64,000 bases of DNA from Leclercia sp. S52 (GTDB taxonomy: Bacteria; Pseudomonadota; Gammaproteobacteria; Enterobacterales; Enterobacteriaceae): contig NZ_CP152474.1 in assembly GCF_039727615.1 (NCBI RefSeq), positions 1,240,001-1,304,000 on the forward strand, written 5' to 3'. Below, piece by piece: positions 10,729 through 20,198 of this stretch; the first letter of the stretch is position 1, and every line of letters begins with the position of its first letter. The notes under the pieces are model-generated. The model was not told the origin of the DNA. It was given only the letters and a program-made list of their open reading frames with translations, and made no database searches. Made by a program: the position numbers and the translations under genes.

Positions 10729-10831
10729 AATACTATTTTGCTTTATCTTATGCTTTTTCCTTCGTTGCCAGCCAGTCCCGGCTGTGAAAAATTCCATAAA
10801 TCAAAAGATTAATGATAAGGGATCGCAGCGA

Positions 10832-12334
10832 ATGACCACCAGTCGCCTCGAGATGCGCGGCATCAGCCTGGCTTTTTCTGGCTTTCAGGCGCTGTCGCGC
10901 GTTGATTTCACGCTGACGGGCGGATCGGTACACGCGCTTACGGGCGCGAACGGTGCCGGGAAATCCACCCTGATGGCGGTCCTGTGCGGCACCCACGCGC
11001 GCTATGAAGGCGAAATCCGCATCAATAACCAGTCCGTCACCATTCGCGAGCCGGTGGATGCCAAACGGCTGGGCATCCATCTGGTGCAGCAGGAGGTGGA
11101 CGTGGCGCTGATCCCCGGCCTGAGCATTGCGGAAAACATCATGCTCGATCATCTGGCGCAGCCGGGACACCGCTTCCACTGGGGGAAACTGCGTGAGCAG
11201 GCCCGGCAGGCGCTGGCCCAGCTGGACGTCACTCTCGACGTGCGGCGCGCCATCGACAGCTGCACCCTGGCGGAAAAGCAGCAAATTTTGCTGGCGCGGG
11301 CGCTGTCCCACCACTGCCGGTTTTTAATTCTGGATGAACCTACCGCGCCGCTGGACGCCCACGAAAGCGAGCGGCTGTTTGCCGTGGTGCGACGCCTGCA
11401 GCAGCAGGGGATCGGCGTGGTGTTTATCTCCCACCGCATTCACGAGCTGAAGGCGATCTGCGACACCTTAACGGTGCTGCGGGACGGGAAGCTGATTGAG
11501 TCCGGCCCGATGGCGGATCTCAGCGGAGAAGCCATCGTCGAGAAGATGCTCGGCCACGAGCTGAGCGATATCTACCCGCCTGCGCGTCCTCCTCACAGCG
11601 GCGAAACCCTGCTGCGGGTGGAGGGGCTGCATGACGAAGGGCTGCTGAAGGATATCTCCCTGCACCTGCGCAAGGGTGAAATTCTGGGTATTGCCGGGCT
11701 GGCGGGGGCCGGGAAAACCGAACTCTGCAAGGCGCTGTTTGGCGCCAGCAAAAGCCAGGTGGCACAGGGCGAACTGAATCAACAACCCTGGAAGCCGTGC
11801 GATCCGGCGGATTCGGTCCTGCGCGGGCTGGCGCTGGTGCCGGAAGAGCGGCGCAAAGAGGGCATTTTTATCGATGAGCCGGTGAGCATGAACCTGGCGG
11901 TGTCAGCGGATAATAGCTTCTCGCGCTGGAGCCTGTTTGGTCATCGCCAGGCGTGGCGCTGGGCGGAAGAGGTGATCGCCCGGGTGGGCGTGCGCACCCG
12001 CGGGCCGGGGCAGGTGCTGCGCCGTCTGTCGGGCGGCAACCAGCAGAAGGTAGCGATTGGCAAATGGCTGCGCGGCAACGCCCAGGTGTTGATCTTCGAC
12101 GAGCCCACCAAAGGGGTGGACGTGAAGGCCAAAACCGATCTGTTCCAGCTGATTGACGGCCTGGCGCGGGAAGGCAAAGGGGTGATTTATGCCTCCGGCG
12201 AATTTGCCGAGCTGGTGGGCCTGTGCGACCGCATCTGCGTGCTGTGGGACGGGCGCATCGTGGCGGAACTCGAGGGGGCAACCGCCCGCGAAGAGACATT
12301 ACTTTATTATTCAACCGGAGGAACGGCGTCGTGA
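10832..12334 (+). CDS. Sugar-type ABC importer, duplicated ATP-binding subunit
   Basis: A 500-residue RbsA/MglA-like protein with two fused nucleotide-binding domains. The first has Walker A GANGAGKST at residues 38-46 and a degenerate signature; the second has a variant loop (GLAGAGKTE) and a canonical signature SGGNQQK. It powers uptake through the permease encoded next. The ATG at 10832 follows AAGGG; an upstream in-frame codon would add 16 residues. It overlaps the permease GTG by 4 bases. Location between hcxA and the mtn genes, behind a MetJ site, points to methylthioribose or a similar methylthio-sugar as substrate (inference). Confidence 0.9.
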   Translation: MTTSRLEMRGISLAFSGFQALSRVDFTLTGGSVHALTGANGAGKSTLMAVLCGTHARYEGEIRINNQSVTIREPVDAKRLGIHLVQQEVDVALIPGLSIAENIMLDHLAQPGHRFHWGKLREQARQALAQLDVTLDVRRAIDSCTLAEKQQILLARALSHHCRFLILDEPTAPLDAHESERLFAVVRRLQQQGIGVVFISHRIHELKAICDTLTVLRDGKLIESGPMADLSGEAIVEKMLGHELSDIYPPARPPHSGETLLRVEGLHDEGLLKDISLHLRKGEILGIAGLAGAGKTELCKALFGASKSQVAQGELNQQPWKPCDPADSVLRGLALVPEERRKEGIFIDEPVSMNLAVSADNSFSRWSLFGHRQAWRWAEEVIARVGVRTRGPGQVLRRLSGGNQQKVAIGKWLRGNAQVLIFDEPTKGVDVKAKTDLFQLIDGLAREGKGVIYASGEFAELVGLCDRICVLWDGRIVAELEGATAREETLLYYSTGGTAS

Positions 12335-13326
12335 GCAAGGCCCTTTCAGTGACGGCGGCGGCCTCTGGCCGTCAGCAAATTTTCGATTTTCTCTATAAGT
12401 GGGGCATGTTGCTGACGGTGGTCGCGCTGGTGGCCATTTTCGGCGTGGCGTCAGAGAACTTCCTCGATCCGAACAACATCATCAACATTCTGCGCTCTAT
12501 CGCCATCGTGACGGTGATTGCCATCGGCGTCTCCATCTCGCTGACCATTGGCGGGTTTGATCTCTCGGTCGGATCTACCGCGTCGTTAGCCAATGCGCTG
12601 GTGATCTCGCTGTTTGTCTGGCACGGCTTCGGCACCACCGAATCCATTCTGATTACCCTGGCGCTCTGCACCCTGGTGGGGCTGTTTAACGCCTTTTTGA
12701 TCGTCATCCTGCGCATTCCCGACATGCTTGCGACCCTGGCCAGCCTGTTTGTGATCCAGGGCGTAGCGATGACCTACAGCTACGGCGGGTCGATTACCGA
12801 AAACATGGTGCTGCCGAGCGGCGACATGGCGGAGGGAACCATCCCGGCGGCCTTTGGCGCGCTGGGGCAGGTGCCAACCATCGTCATTATCATGCTGGCG
12901 GTGACCCTGCTGGCGCAGCTCGGGCTGTCCCTGACCACCCACGGACGCCGGATGTACGCCATCGGCGGCAACCCGGAAGCGGCGCGCCTGTCCGGGATCC
13001 GCACCACCCGCTACAAGGTGGCGGCCTACGTGATTGCCTCGCTGCTGGCGGGGCTTGGCGGCATTCTGCTGGCCTCGCGCATTGGCTCCTCGCAGGTAAA
13101 TGCCGGCGGCGGTTATCTGATGGATGCGGTAGCAGCGGCGTGGATCGGCTTCTCGCTCGCCGGCTCCGGCAAACCGAACGCGCTGGGCACCCTGGTGGGG
13201 GCGGTGATCCTCGGGGTGCTCTCCAACGGGCTGGTGATGCTCTCGGTGCCGTATTACGCCATGGACATTATAAAAGGGCTGGTGCTGGCAGTCGCACTGG
13301 CGATTACGTACGTACAAAAACGTTAA
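12331..13326 (+). CDS. Sugar-type ABC importer, permease subunit
   Basis: A 331-residue hydrophobic RbsC-family permease with the hallmark segment ISLTIGGFDLSVGS near residues 68-81 and GRRMYAIGGNPEAARLSGI before the C-terminal helices. It starts with GTG at 12331, preceded by GGAGGAAC and overlapping the ATPase stop as GTGA, so the two are translationally coupled. It acts as a homodimer with the preceding ATPase and the following binding protein. Confidence 0.9.
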   Translation: MSKALSVTAAASGRQQIFDFLYKWGMLLTVVALVAIFGVASENFLDPNNIINILRSIAIVTVIAIGVSISLTIGGFDLSVGSTASLANALVISLFVWHGFGTTESILITLALCTLVGLFNAFLIVILRIPDMLATLASLFVIQGVAMTYSYGGSITENMVLPSGDMAEGTIPAAFGALGQVPTIVIIMLAVTLLAQLGLSLTTHGRRMYAIGGNPEAARLSGIRTTRYKVAAYVIASLLAGLGGILLASRIGSSQVNAGGGYLMDAVAAAWIGFSLAGSGKPNALGTLVGAVILGVLSNGLVMLSVPYYAMDIIKGLVLAVALAITYVQKR

Positions 13327-13348
13327 CAACACGACGGGATAAAAAAAA

Positions 13349-14413
13349 TTGAAAAAAGTTGCACTCTCTTTGCTGACGCTGGGATTACTGAGTTCACTGC
13401 CGGGCTATGCGGCGACGCCTGCGCCGGTGCCAGCGGCCATTGCCAACCACGACGGGCAGATTCGTATCGCGGTGATCCGTAACCTCGGCTCTGACGACAA
13501 CACCACCCAGTTTGTCGCCGGGGCGATCCAGGAAGGGAAAAAGCTCGGCTTTAAGGTCAGCACCTTTTTAAGCAACGGCGACGACGCCAAATTCCAGGAC
13601 TTCGTGAACCAGGCGATCACCCAGAAATATGACGGCATTATCCTCTCTCAGGGGCGCGATCCGTACTCCACCGCGCTGGTGAAAAAAGCGGTCGATGCCG
13701 GGATCAAGGTGGCGGTGTTCGATACCGCGGTGAACGGGGAAATCCCGGGCGTGACCGTGACCCAGCAGGATGATGCCTCCCTGACCAACCTCTCGTTCGG
13801 CCAGCTGGTGAAAGACTTCAACGGCAAGGCCAACATCATCAAGCTGTGGGTCGCCGGCTTCCCGCCGATGGAGCGTCGTCAGACTGCCTATCAGGAACTG
13901 CTGAAGCAGAACCCGGGCATCAAAGAGCTGGAGTCCATCGGCGCGGTCTCCTCTGACGTGCAGGGTGACACCGCCAACAAAGTGGGCGCGGTGCTGGCAA
14001 AATACCCGAAAGGCAAGATCGACGCCATCTGGGGCACCTGGGATGCCTTCAGCCAGGGAGCTTATAAGGCCCTGAAAGAGAACGGCCGCACCGAGATCAA
14101 ACTCTACAGCATCGACATCTCCAACCAGGATCTGCAGCTGATGCGCGAGGCGGGCAGCCCGTGGGTGGTGAGCGTGGCGGTGGATCCGAAGCTGATTGGT
14201 GCCACCAACGTGCGTCTGATTGCCAACAAGATTGCCGGTGAAGCGACCCCTGCGACCTATGACTTTAAGGCGGCGGCTATTCCGCAGGCGCTGCTGTCGG
14301 CCCAGCCGGGCGCGGTGAACGTGGCGTCGCTGGGGAAAATCATCCCGGGCTGGGGCCAGACCGAAGACTTTATCGCCCCGTGGTTCGCTACTTTAGAAGC
14401 GAAGGCAAAATAA
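13349..14413 (+). CDS. Sugar-type ABC importer, periplasmic binding protein
   Basis: A 354-residue type-1 periplasmic binding protein (RbsB-like) with a Sec signal peptide: KK, a hydrophobic run and a probable cut after GYA at residue 21. The mature part has the two-lobe pattern of the family (IRIAVIRNLGSD near the start, DGIILSQGRD in the middle). The start is TTG at 13349, giving an intact signal peptide. It should decide what the importer takes up. The ligand is not known; methylthioribose is proposed from the MetJ site and mtnK/mtnA neighbours. Confidence 0.88.
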   Translation: MKKVALSLLTLGLLSSLPGYAATPAPVPAAIANHDGQIRIAVIRNLGSDDNTTQFVAGAIQEGKKLGFKVSTFLSNGDDAKFQDFVNQAITQKYDGIILSQGRDPYSTALVKKAVDAGIKVAVFDTAVNGEIPGVTVTQQDDASLTNLSFGQLVKDFNGKANIIKLWVAGFPPMERRQTAYQELLKQNPGIKELESIGAVSSDVQGDTANKVGAVLAKYPKGKIDAIWGTWDAFSQGAYKALKENGRTEIKLYSIDISNQDLQLMREAGSPWVVSVAVDPKLIGATNVRLIANKIAGEATPATYDFKAAAIPQALLSAQPGAVNVASLGKIIPGWGQTEDFIAPWFATLEAKAK

Positions 14414-14417
14414 CATT

Positions 14418-14487
14418 TGCCGGGTGGCGGCTGCGCCTTACCCGGCCTACTGTCCGTAGGCCCGGTAAGCGCAGCGCCACCGGGCAT
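14418..14487. repeat. Paired inverted REP units (BIME)
   Basis: Two REP palindromes in opposite orientation with a short spacer lie between the binding-protein gene and the LVIVD gene. Such a structure can limit 3' decay of the upstream transcript. Confidence 0.85.
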
Positions 14488-14498
14488 CAGGAGGTTGC

Positions 14499-15741
14499 GT
14501 GTCTGCATTACCCACCCCCCGAATACAGCCGCAATATGCGCTTAATCGGCCACAGCGACCAGGGCGGACGCCCGGACGGCGTGCAGCTGATGGTGCATCG
14601 CGGCTTTGCTTACATTGGCCATATGGTGTCGCAGGGCTTTTCGATCGTCGACGTGCGCGATCCGAAGAACCCGAAGGCGGCGGGCTATGTGCCTGCGCCG
14701 CCGGGTACCTGGAACGTGCACCTGCAGGCGCACGACGATCTGCTGCTGGTGATCAACGCCCGGGATCTGTTCGCCGATGCCCGCTTTGCTGACGAAAAGG
14801 TCTACTACACCCGCCAGGTGGGGGAGACGGTCAGCGACGTGCAGGACAAAGGCTGGAGCGCCGGACTGCGCATTTTTGATATCTCCACCCCGGACAAGCC
14901 GCGGGAGATCGGTTTTCTGTCGCTGGATGGGATCGGCATTCACCGCATCTGGTACGTGGGCGGGCGCTGGGCCTATGTCTCGGCGCTGATCGACGGCTTT
15001 ACCGATTACATCTTCCTGACCATCGATCTGGCGGATCCGCGCAGGCCGGAGGTGGCGGGGCGCTGGTGGCTGCCGGGGATGAACCAGGCGGCAGGCGAAG
15101 CACCTGAATGGCCGGAGGGCAAACGCTATGCCCTGCATCACGCGATTATCAATGGGGACACCGCCTACGGCAGCTGGCGCGACGGCGGCCTGACCCTGCT
15201 GGATGTGAAGGATCGCACCCAGCCGAAGCTTATCAGCCATCGCAACTGGAGCCCGCCGTTTGGCGGCGGCACCCATACCGCACTGCCGCTGCCGGATCGG
15301 GCTCTGCTGGTGGTGCTCGATGAAGCGGTGCTCGACAACCAGGAGGACGGCGAGAAATTTATCTGGCTGTTTGATATTCGCGAGCCGTCGAACCCGGTGA
15401 GTATCTCCACCTTCCCGCAGCCGAACGAGCGGGATTACGTGGCGAAAGGGGCGCACTTCGGGCCGCACAACCTGCACGAAAACCGCCCCGGCAGCTTCGT
15501 TAGCTCAACGCTGATTTTCGCGACCTATCAGAATGCGGGCGTGCGGGCGTACGACATTTCGGATCCGTACCGTCCGGTGGAGACCGGGGCGCTGGTGCCT
15601 GCCGCACCGGAGAAGATGATGGACACCCGACCGGGGCGCCCGCAGGTGATCCAGTCCTGCGATGTGTTTGTGGATGCCCAGGGGATTATCTACAGCACGG
15701 ATTATAACGGCGGGTTATCGGTGATTGAGTATCTGGGCTGA
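14499..15741 (+). CDS. LVIVD-repeat (beta-propeller-like) protein, one apparent frameshift
   Basis: A soluble repeat protein with recurring units of the type FSIVDVRDPKNPKAAGY, LRIFDISTPDKPREIGF, LTLLDVKDRTQPKL and VRAYDISDPYRPVETG, as in LVIVD proteins that fold into propellers. AGGAGG ends 4 bases before a GTG at 14499, but that frame meets the main frame only if the C6 run at 14515-14520 is read as C5. The start then becomes VSALPTPEYSRNMRLIGHSD and the protein 413 residues. Without that correction the first in-frame ATG is 14536. It probably forms one transcript with the ABC importer. Function unknown. Confidence 0.8.
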
Positions 15742-15752
15742 GTGCGGTTTGA

Positions 15753-15790
15753 TGCCCTCACCCCGGCCCTCTCCCACAGGGAGAGGGAGA
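15753..15790. repeat. CCCTCACC/CTCTCCC inverted repeat
   Basis: Inverted repeat CCCTCTCCC...GGGAGAGGG between the convergent LVIVD gene and mtnK. It is similar to the element at 7649-7683 and may act as a bidirectional transcription stop. Confidence 0.6.
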
Positions 15791-15811
15791 AAATCGTAGG
15801 CCGCACGTAAC

Positions 15812-17011
15812 TCAACTGTACTGTCGCACCCGTGCCACCAGCTCATCCACGCTATCGATACGGTCAGCAATGACAATTAACGCCCTACCGAGGGTGATGG
15901 CGTGGCGCAGGCACTCGTGGCGCATCTCGTCATCGCGGATGGTGTCGATATCCGCCACGTGCGACAGGCCCACGCTGCGGCGGATCAGTTCGGTGCCGCA
16001 GAAGCCAATCGCATCCTGCCAGACCTTCTTCAGAAACTCACTGGCATAGCCCGGCACGCTGAGCGCCGCATCGCGGGATTTTTCCGTAGCCAGCGCCTGG
16101 AAACGTTCGGCGAAGGTGCTCCACAGCTGCTGAATATCGATCAGGCGTTGTTCACGACCGGCCGCCGCATCGCGGATGCCAAGGTGGCCCGGCAGGCTGC
16201 AGAAGTTAAGCAGCAGGTTGCCGATCGCCGTGCCGATATCAAAACCAATCGGGCCGAAATAACCGAACTCCGCGTCAATCGCCTTCAGGCTACCCTCGGC
16301 GACAAAAATCGAGCCGCTGTGGATATCGCCGTGCAGCAGCGCTTCGGCCTGGGAGAAGAAGCGGTGTTTCAGGGCGGCGACGGCAATCTTCAGCCGATCG
16401 TCATTGCGCAGGGCGGCAACGTCGTTCTCCAGCGCCGCCGGGTAGTTATTGCGCTCGTGGATCTGGTACGGGTCGTTGAAGAACAGGTCTTCGGTGATCT
16501 CGCACATCTCCGGGTTGATGAACTGCGCCACCTGCGCTTTTTTGGCGTGCGGATGCAGGTAAAAATCGCTGGTATGGAACAGGGCGTGGGCCAAGTATTC
16601 CCCCAGCTGTCGGGCCGCCTGCGGGTAATACACATTGTTAATCAGCTCGCCGCGCCAGATTTTATGGCTGGAGAGATCTTCCATTACCATCACCGCCAGC
16701 TCAGGATCGAAGTGATGGATTTTCACCGTGTGCTGCGGACTGTGCTGATAGTGTTCCACCAGGGTTTGCGCTTCGAGACGGGCGCGGTCCAGCGTCAGCG
16801 GCCAGGATTCACCCACGCAGCGCACGTAGGGCAGAGCCTGCTTAACGACGATGCGGCTGACGCCTGCGCTATCGAAAATTTTAAAGACCAGATTGAGGTT
16901 GCCGTCGCCTACCTCCTGCGCCTCCACCAGTGACGAGGGGTCTTCCAGGCCGCCAAACTGTTGGGCGTAAGCCACGGCGTCCTGAGCGGTAAAGGTACGG
17001 TATTGCGACAT
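15812..17011 (-). CDS. mtnK: 5-methylthioribose kinase
   Basis: Phosphorylates 5-methylthioribose to its 1-phosphate, feeding MtnA. The 399-residue product has the length of Klebsiella MtnK and the aminoglycoside-kinase-like motifs: the catalytic loop [10 protein letters not shown] and the metal-binding [14 protein letters not shown] use the ATG at 17011 (MSQYRTF); an upstream in-frame codon would add 30 residues running into the MetJ operator. Divergent from mtnA with 105 bases between. Confidence 0.95.
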   Translation of the reverse strand: MSQYRTFTAQDAVAYAQQFGGLEDPSSLVEAQEVGDGNLNLVFKIFDSAGVSRIVVKQALPYVRCVGESWPLTLDRARLEAQTLVEHYQHSPQHTVKIHHFDPELAVMVMEDLSSHKIWRGELINNVYYPQAARQLGEYLAHALFHTSDFYLHPHAKKAQVAQFINPEMCEITEDLFFNDPYQIHERNNYPAALENDVAALRNDDRLKIAVAALKHRFFSQAEALLHGDIHSGSIFVAEGSLKAIDAEFGYFGPIGFDIGTAIGNLLLNFCSLPGHLGIRDAAAGREQRLIDIQQLWSTFAERFQALATEKSRDAALSVPGYASEFLKKVWQDAIGFCGTELIRRSVGLSHVADIDTIRDDEMRHECLRHAITLGRALIVIADRIDSVDELVARVRQYS

Positions 17012-17040
17012 TGCATGTTCCTCATCTGTTCCGGTAATAA

Positions 17041-17064
17041 AGACATTTAGACGTCTATACATCT
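17041..17064. promoter_or_regulatory. MetJ operator (three met boxes) between mtnK and mtnA
   Basis: Three consecutive 8-mers, AGACATTT, AGACGTCT and ATACATCT; the middle one is a perfect met box. MetJ with S-adenosylmethionine would repress both divergent genes. This is the strongest of the three MetJ sites in the window. Confidence 0.88.
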
Positions 17065-17116
17065 GAATTTTATCCTGACACAATGTGCTACAACAACGCA
17101 ACAGGGAATTAACGAC

Positions 17117-18145
17117 ATGCAGAGATTACAGACGACCAGCCTGCGGGTGACGGAAAATCAGCTATTTATTCTCGACCAACAGGCGCTTCCGCAGGAGAAA
17201 CGCTGGCTGGATGCGTCGACGGTTGACGCCCTGGTGGGGCATATTCACGCCCTGCGCGTGCGGGGAGCACCGCTGATTGGTCTCTCTGCCAGCCTGCTTT
17301 TAGCACTGCTGGCGGAGAACGGCCACAGCCGGGACCAGCTGGCGGTAGCGCTGGAGGCCCTGCGCGCCTCGCGCCCGACGGCGGTCAACCTGATGAACAA
17401 TCTCGACCGTATGAAGCAGGCCCTGTGGCAGGAGGATTTTGTCCCGGCGCTGGTGGCTGAGGCGCTGCGCCTGATCGATGAAGACAAGCGGCTCTGCGAT
17501 GCCATCGCCCAGGCGGGCAGCCAGCTGGTGAAGCCGGGCAGCCGCCTGCTGACCCACTGTAATACCGGCGGGCTGGCGACGGCGGGTGTCGGCACCGCGC
17601 TGGGAGTGATTGCCCTTGCGCATCAGCAGGGCAACGTCAGCAACGTCTGGGTGGATGAAACCCGTCCGCTGTTGCAGGGCGGCAGATTAACCGCCTGGGA
17701 GCTGGGCGAGCTGGGCGTGCCGTATCAGCTGATTACCGATTCGATGGCCGCCAGCCTGATGGCCAAAGGCCAGGTGGACGCGGTGTGGGTCGGGGCGGAT
17801 CGCATTGCTGCTAACGGCGACGTGGCGAACAAAATCGGCACCTACTCCCTGGCGGTGCTGGCGAAATTCCACGGCGTTCCGTTTTACGTGGCGGCACCGC
17901 AAACCACCCTCGATCCAGCGTGCCCGAACGGTGAGGCGATCCCGATTGAGCAGCGCGATGCCCGGGAAGTGACCGGCGTGGCGGGAAGCTTCGGCGCGGT
18001 GCAGTGGGCGCCGATTGACGCGCAGGTCTATAACCCGGCGTTTGACGTCACGCCTGCGGCGCTGATTAGCGGTTGGGTGCTGGATAGCGGGGTGGTGACA
18101 CCTGAAGATGTAGCGAAGGGGGTTTTTGGCAGCGGTGCGGTCTGA
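17117..18145 (+). CDS. mtnA: S-methyl-5-thioribose-1-phosphate isomerase
   Basis: Isomerises methylthioribose 1-phosphate to methylthioribulose 1-phosphate, the step after MtnK. The 342-residue product belongs to the eIF2B-like isomerase family; the catalytic cysteine is Cys148 in HCNTGGLAT and the acid is Asp228 in [10 protein letters not shown]. The N-terminal RVRGAPLIG block is also conserved. Single gene in its direction, followed by a REP pair. Confidence 0.95.
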   Translation: MQRLQTTSLRVTENQLFILDQQALPQEKRWLDASTVDALVGHIHALRVRGAPLIGLSASLLLALLAENGHSRDQLAVALEALRASRPTAVNLMNNLDRMKQALWQEDFVPALVAEALRLIDEDKRLCDAIAQAGSQLVKPGSRLLTHCNTGGLATAGVGTALGVIALAHQQGNVSNVWVDETRPLLQGGRLTAWELGELGVPYQLITDSMAASLMAKGQVDAVWVGADRIAANGDVANKIGTYSLAVLAKFHGVPFYVAAPQTTLDPACPNGEAIPIEQRDAREVTGVAGSFGAVQWAPIDAQVYNPAFDVTPAALISGWVLDSGVVTPEDVAKGVFGSGAV

Positions 18146-18149
18146 ATAA

Positions 18150-18232
18150 TGCCGGGTGGCGGCATCGCCTTACCCGGCCTACAAAACCTGGTTTGTAGGC
18201 CCGTGCAAGCGCAGCGCCGCCGGGCAGGGCAC
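18150..18232. repeat. Paired inverted REP units
   Basis: Two REP palindromes in opposite orientation separated by about 14 bases fill the gap between the convergent mtnA and mtnD genes. Confidence 0.85.
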
Positions 18233-18237
18233 GGTGC

Positions 18238-18780
18238 CTAAGGCAATCTTGGATACGCATCCGCTATTGCGTCGCCGGTGAACTGCGCCACCCAGCCTTC
18301 CGGGTTATCGAAAATGCGAATCGCGGTGAAGTTCGGTTCGGAACCCATATCAAACCAGTGCGGCGTGCCGGCGGGCACGGAGATCAGATCGTTTTTCTCG
18401 CACAGCACCTGACAGACCTGGTCACCAATGTGCAGGCAGAACAGCCCGGCACCTTCGACAAAGAAACGCACTTCATCTTCGCCGTGCGTGTGTTCATTGA
18501 GAAACTTCGCACGCAGGGCCTCTTTTTGTGGGTTATCCGCACGCAGGCTGATCACGTCCCAGCTCTGGTAACCCTTTTCTGCTACCAGCCTGTCGATGGC
18601 GTGCTGATAGGCGTTAATCACTGCATCGGGAGCCGGATCGCGGCCTAAATCGCGGTCGGCTTCCCAGCGTTCAAAACGGACGCCGCGGGCATTCAGCTGC
18701 TGCCGGATCGCCTCAGGGTCGGTGCTGTGCCACTGCGGCTCGCGGGCTTCTTTATCGGAAAAAATGGTCAATGCGCTCAT
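18238..18780 (-). CDS. mtnD: Acireductone dioxygenase (ARD)
   Basis: A metal-dependent cupin enzyme that cleaves acireductone with oxygen. The Fe form makes the keto precursor of methionine plus formate; the Ni form makes methylthiopropionate, formate and CO. The 180-residue product has the ligand region [12 protein letters not shown] and a later TPHWFDMG histidine. Third gene of mtnB-mtnC-mtnD on the minus strand; its start overlaps the mtnC stop by 4 bases. Confidence 0.95.
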   Translation of the reverse strand: MSALTIFSDKEAREPQWHSTDPEAIRQQLNARGVRFERWEADRDLGRDPAPDAVINAYQHAIDRLVAEKGYQSWDVISLRADNPQKEALRAKFLNEHTHGEDEVRFFVEGAGLFCLHIGDQVCQVLCEKNDLISVPAGTPHWFDMGSEPNFTAIRIFDNPEGWVAQFTGDAIADAYPRLP

Positions 18781-19466
18781 GAAGGGATCTGCTCCGGATT
18801 GATGTCGTCGAACTGGTGCACCTGATGATGATGGCTGGCGCCGTCGTCATCGCCGCGAATTAGCTGCAGGGTGCGAAAACCCGCCTGCTCCGCGGCGTCC
18901 AGCTCCTGATGAATATCCGACAGGAACAGGATCTGCGAGGGGGCTGCGCCAATCTGTGCCGCAATATTCTGATAAGACTGCACATCGCGCTTGGCACCGA
19001 TGTGGGTATCAAAATAGCCGCTGAACAGATGAGTAATATCACCTTCGTCGCTGTAGCCAAATAACAGTTTTTGCGCTGCCACGGAGCCCGATGAATAAAC
19101 ATATAAATCAATGCCCTGCGACTTCCATTTTTCCAGCGAAGGGAGAACGTCAGGGTAGAGATGGCCGGTAAAGTCGCCGTTGACGTAGCCATCCTGCCAG
19201 ATGATCCCCTGCAGCGCTTTCAGGGCCGTCGATTTGCGGTCTTCGTCCATAAAGGTAAACAGGGTGTCGATCAGCTCACGGGTGCTGGCCTGCGGCTCGG
19301 CAATCTCTTCGCGCAGATTGTCCAGAATGGTGTTGACCGGTTCGGCATACTGCTGGGCGTTGACAAAGGCTGCCAGCCGCTCGCGCGCATAGGGGAACAG
19401 GACATTGTGGACAAAACGAATATCGCTGGTGGTGCCTTCAATATCCGTCACAATCGCGCGAATCAT
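18777..19466 (-). CDS. mtnC: Enolase-phosphatase E1
   Basis: A bifunctional HAD enzyme that enolises 2,3-diketo-5-methylthiopentyl-1-phosphate and removes the phosphate to give acireductone. The 229-residue product has the HAD nucleophile motif DIEGTT at residues 8-13. I use the ATG at 19466, which overlaps the mtnB stop by 4 bases; an upstream in-frame codon would add 11 residues inside mtnB. Confidence 0.95.
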   Translation of the reverse strand: MIRAIVTDIEGTTSDIRFVHNVLFPYARERLAAFVNAQQYAEPVNTILDNLREEIAEPQASTRELIDTLFTFMDEDRKSTALKALQGIIWQDGYVNGDFTGHLYPDVLPSLEKWKSQGIDLYVYSSGSVAAQKLLFGYSDEGDITHLFSGYFDTHIGAKRDVQSYQNIAAQIGAAPSQILFLSDIHQELDAAEQAGFRTLQLIRGDDDGASHHHQVHQFDDINPEQIPS

Positions 19467-20077
19467 ACTCTCTCCAGTTGTCGTAAACGCATCTCGCACT
19501 CGAACAGGAATTCGAGGCCTTCAAGGTGACGCCGGGCCTCTGCCACGTCGCGTCCCCAGCAGGTTAAGCCATGACCGCGCAGAAGAAAACCATAATTAAG
19601 CGGACGTTCCTGAGCGTAATGGGCGATTCGGGAGGCCAGGGCGTCAATGTCCTGGTCGTTATCGAACACGGCGATGGGCACGGTATCGAGATGGCTGGTC
19701 TGGCCGCGGAGGGATTTCTGCATCTCAAAGCCGCTGAGGCGCAGCTCCGGCTCGTTAACCAGCCGTGACAGCACCGTGGCGTTCACCGTATGCACATGCA
19801 GCACCGCGTTGGCGTCAGGGAAGAGGCGGTAGACCAGGGTATGCAGGCCGGTTTCTGCCGAGGGCTTACGCCCGGAGGGGGCGCGGTTGGTGGCAATCTC
19901 AACCTGCAGAAAGTCATCGGGCGTCAGGCTGCCTTTGTCTTTACCGGATTCGCTCAGCCAACACCAGCTGGCGTCCTGACGCACCGACATGTTGCCGCCG
20001 GTGGCGGGGGCCCAGCCCTTTGCGCCGATCCAGTGGCAGGCCTCGACCAGGGATGTGAGTTGCAGGTTGTCTGTCAT
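19463..20077 (-). CDS. mtnB: Methylthioribulose-1-phosphate dehydratase
   Basis: Zinc enzyme of the class II aldolase fold that dehydrates methylthioribulose 1-phosphate. The 204-residue product has the metal-binding [11 protein letters not shown] and RGHGLTCWG segments. The start at 20077 (MTDNLQL) gives the Klebsiella-like length. First gene of mtnBCD, transcribed from a MetJ-controlled region shared with mtnE. Confidence 0.95.
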   Translation of the reverse strand: MTDNLQLTSLVEACHWIGAKGWAPATGGNMSVRQDASWCWLSESGKDKGSLTPDDFLQVEIATNRAPSGRKPSAETGLHTLVYRLFPDANAVLHVHTVNATVLSRLVNEPELRLSGFEMQKSLRGQTSHLDTVPIAVFDNDQDIDALASRIAHYAQERPLNYGFLLRGHGLTCWGRDVAEARRHLEGLEFLFECEMRLRQLERV

Positions 20078-20115
20078 CCTTCTTACCTCTTCGGCCAGGA
20101 ATATCATTATGGTTT

Positions 20116-20131
20116 AGACGTCTAAGCGTCT
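20116..20131. promoter_or_regulatory. MetJ operator between mtnB and mtnE
   Basis: Two adjacent 8-mers, AGACGTCT (perfect met box) and AAGCGTCT. The site lies 38 bases before mtnB and 67 before mtnE and should control both divergent transcripts. Confidence 0.85.
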
Positions 20132-20198
20132 TGATTGCCAAATACTAACATCGTGTTATAGTGGCAGCAACATATGTATTACATACAGGTCCGTCGAA

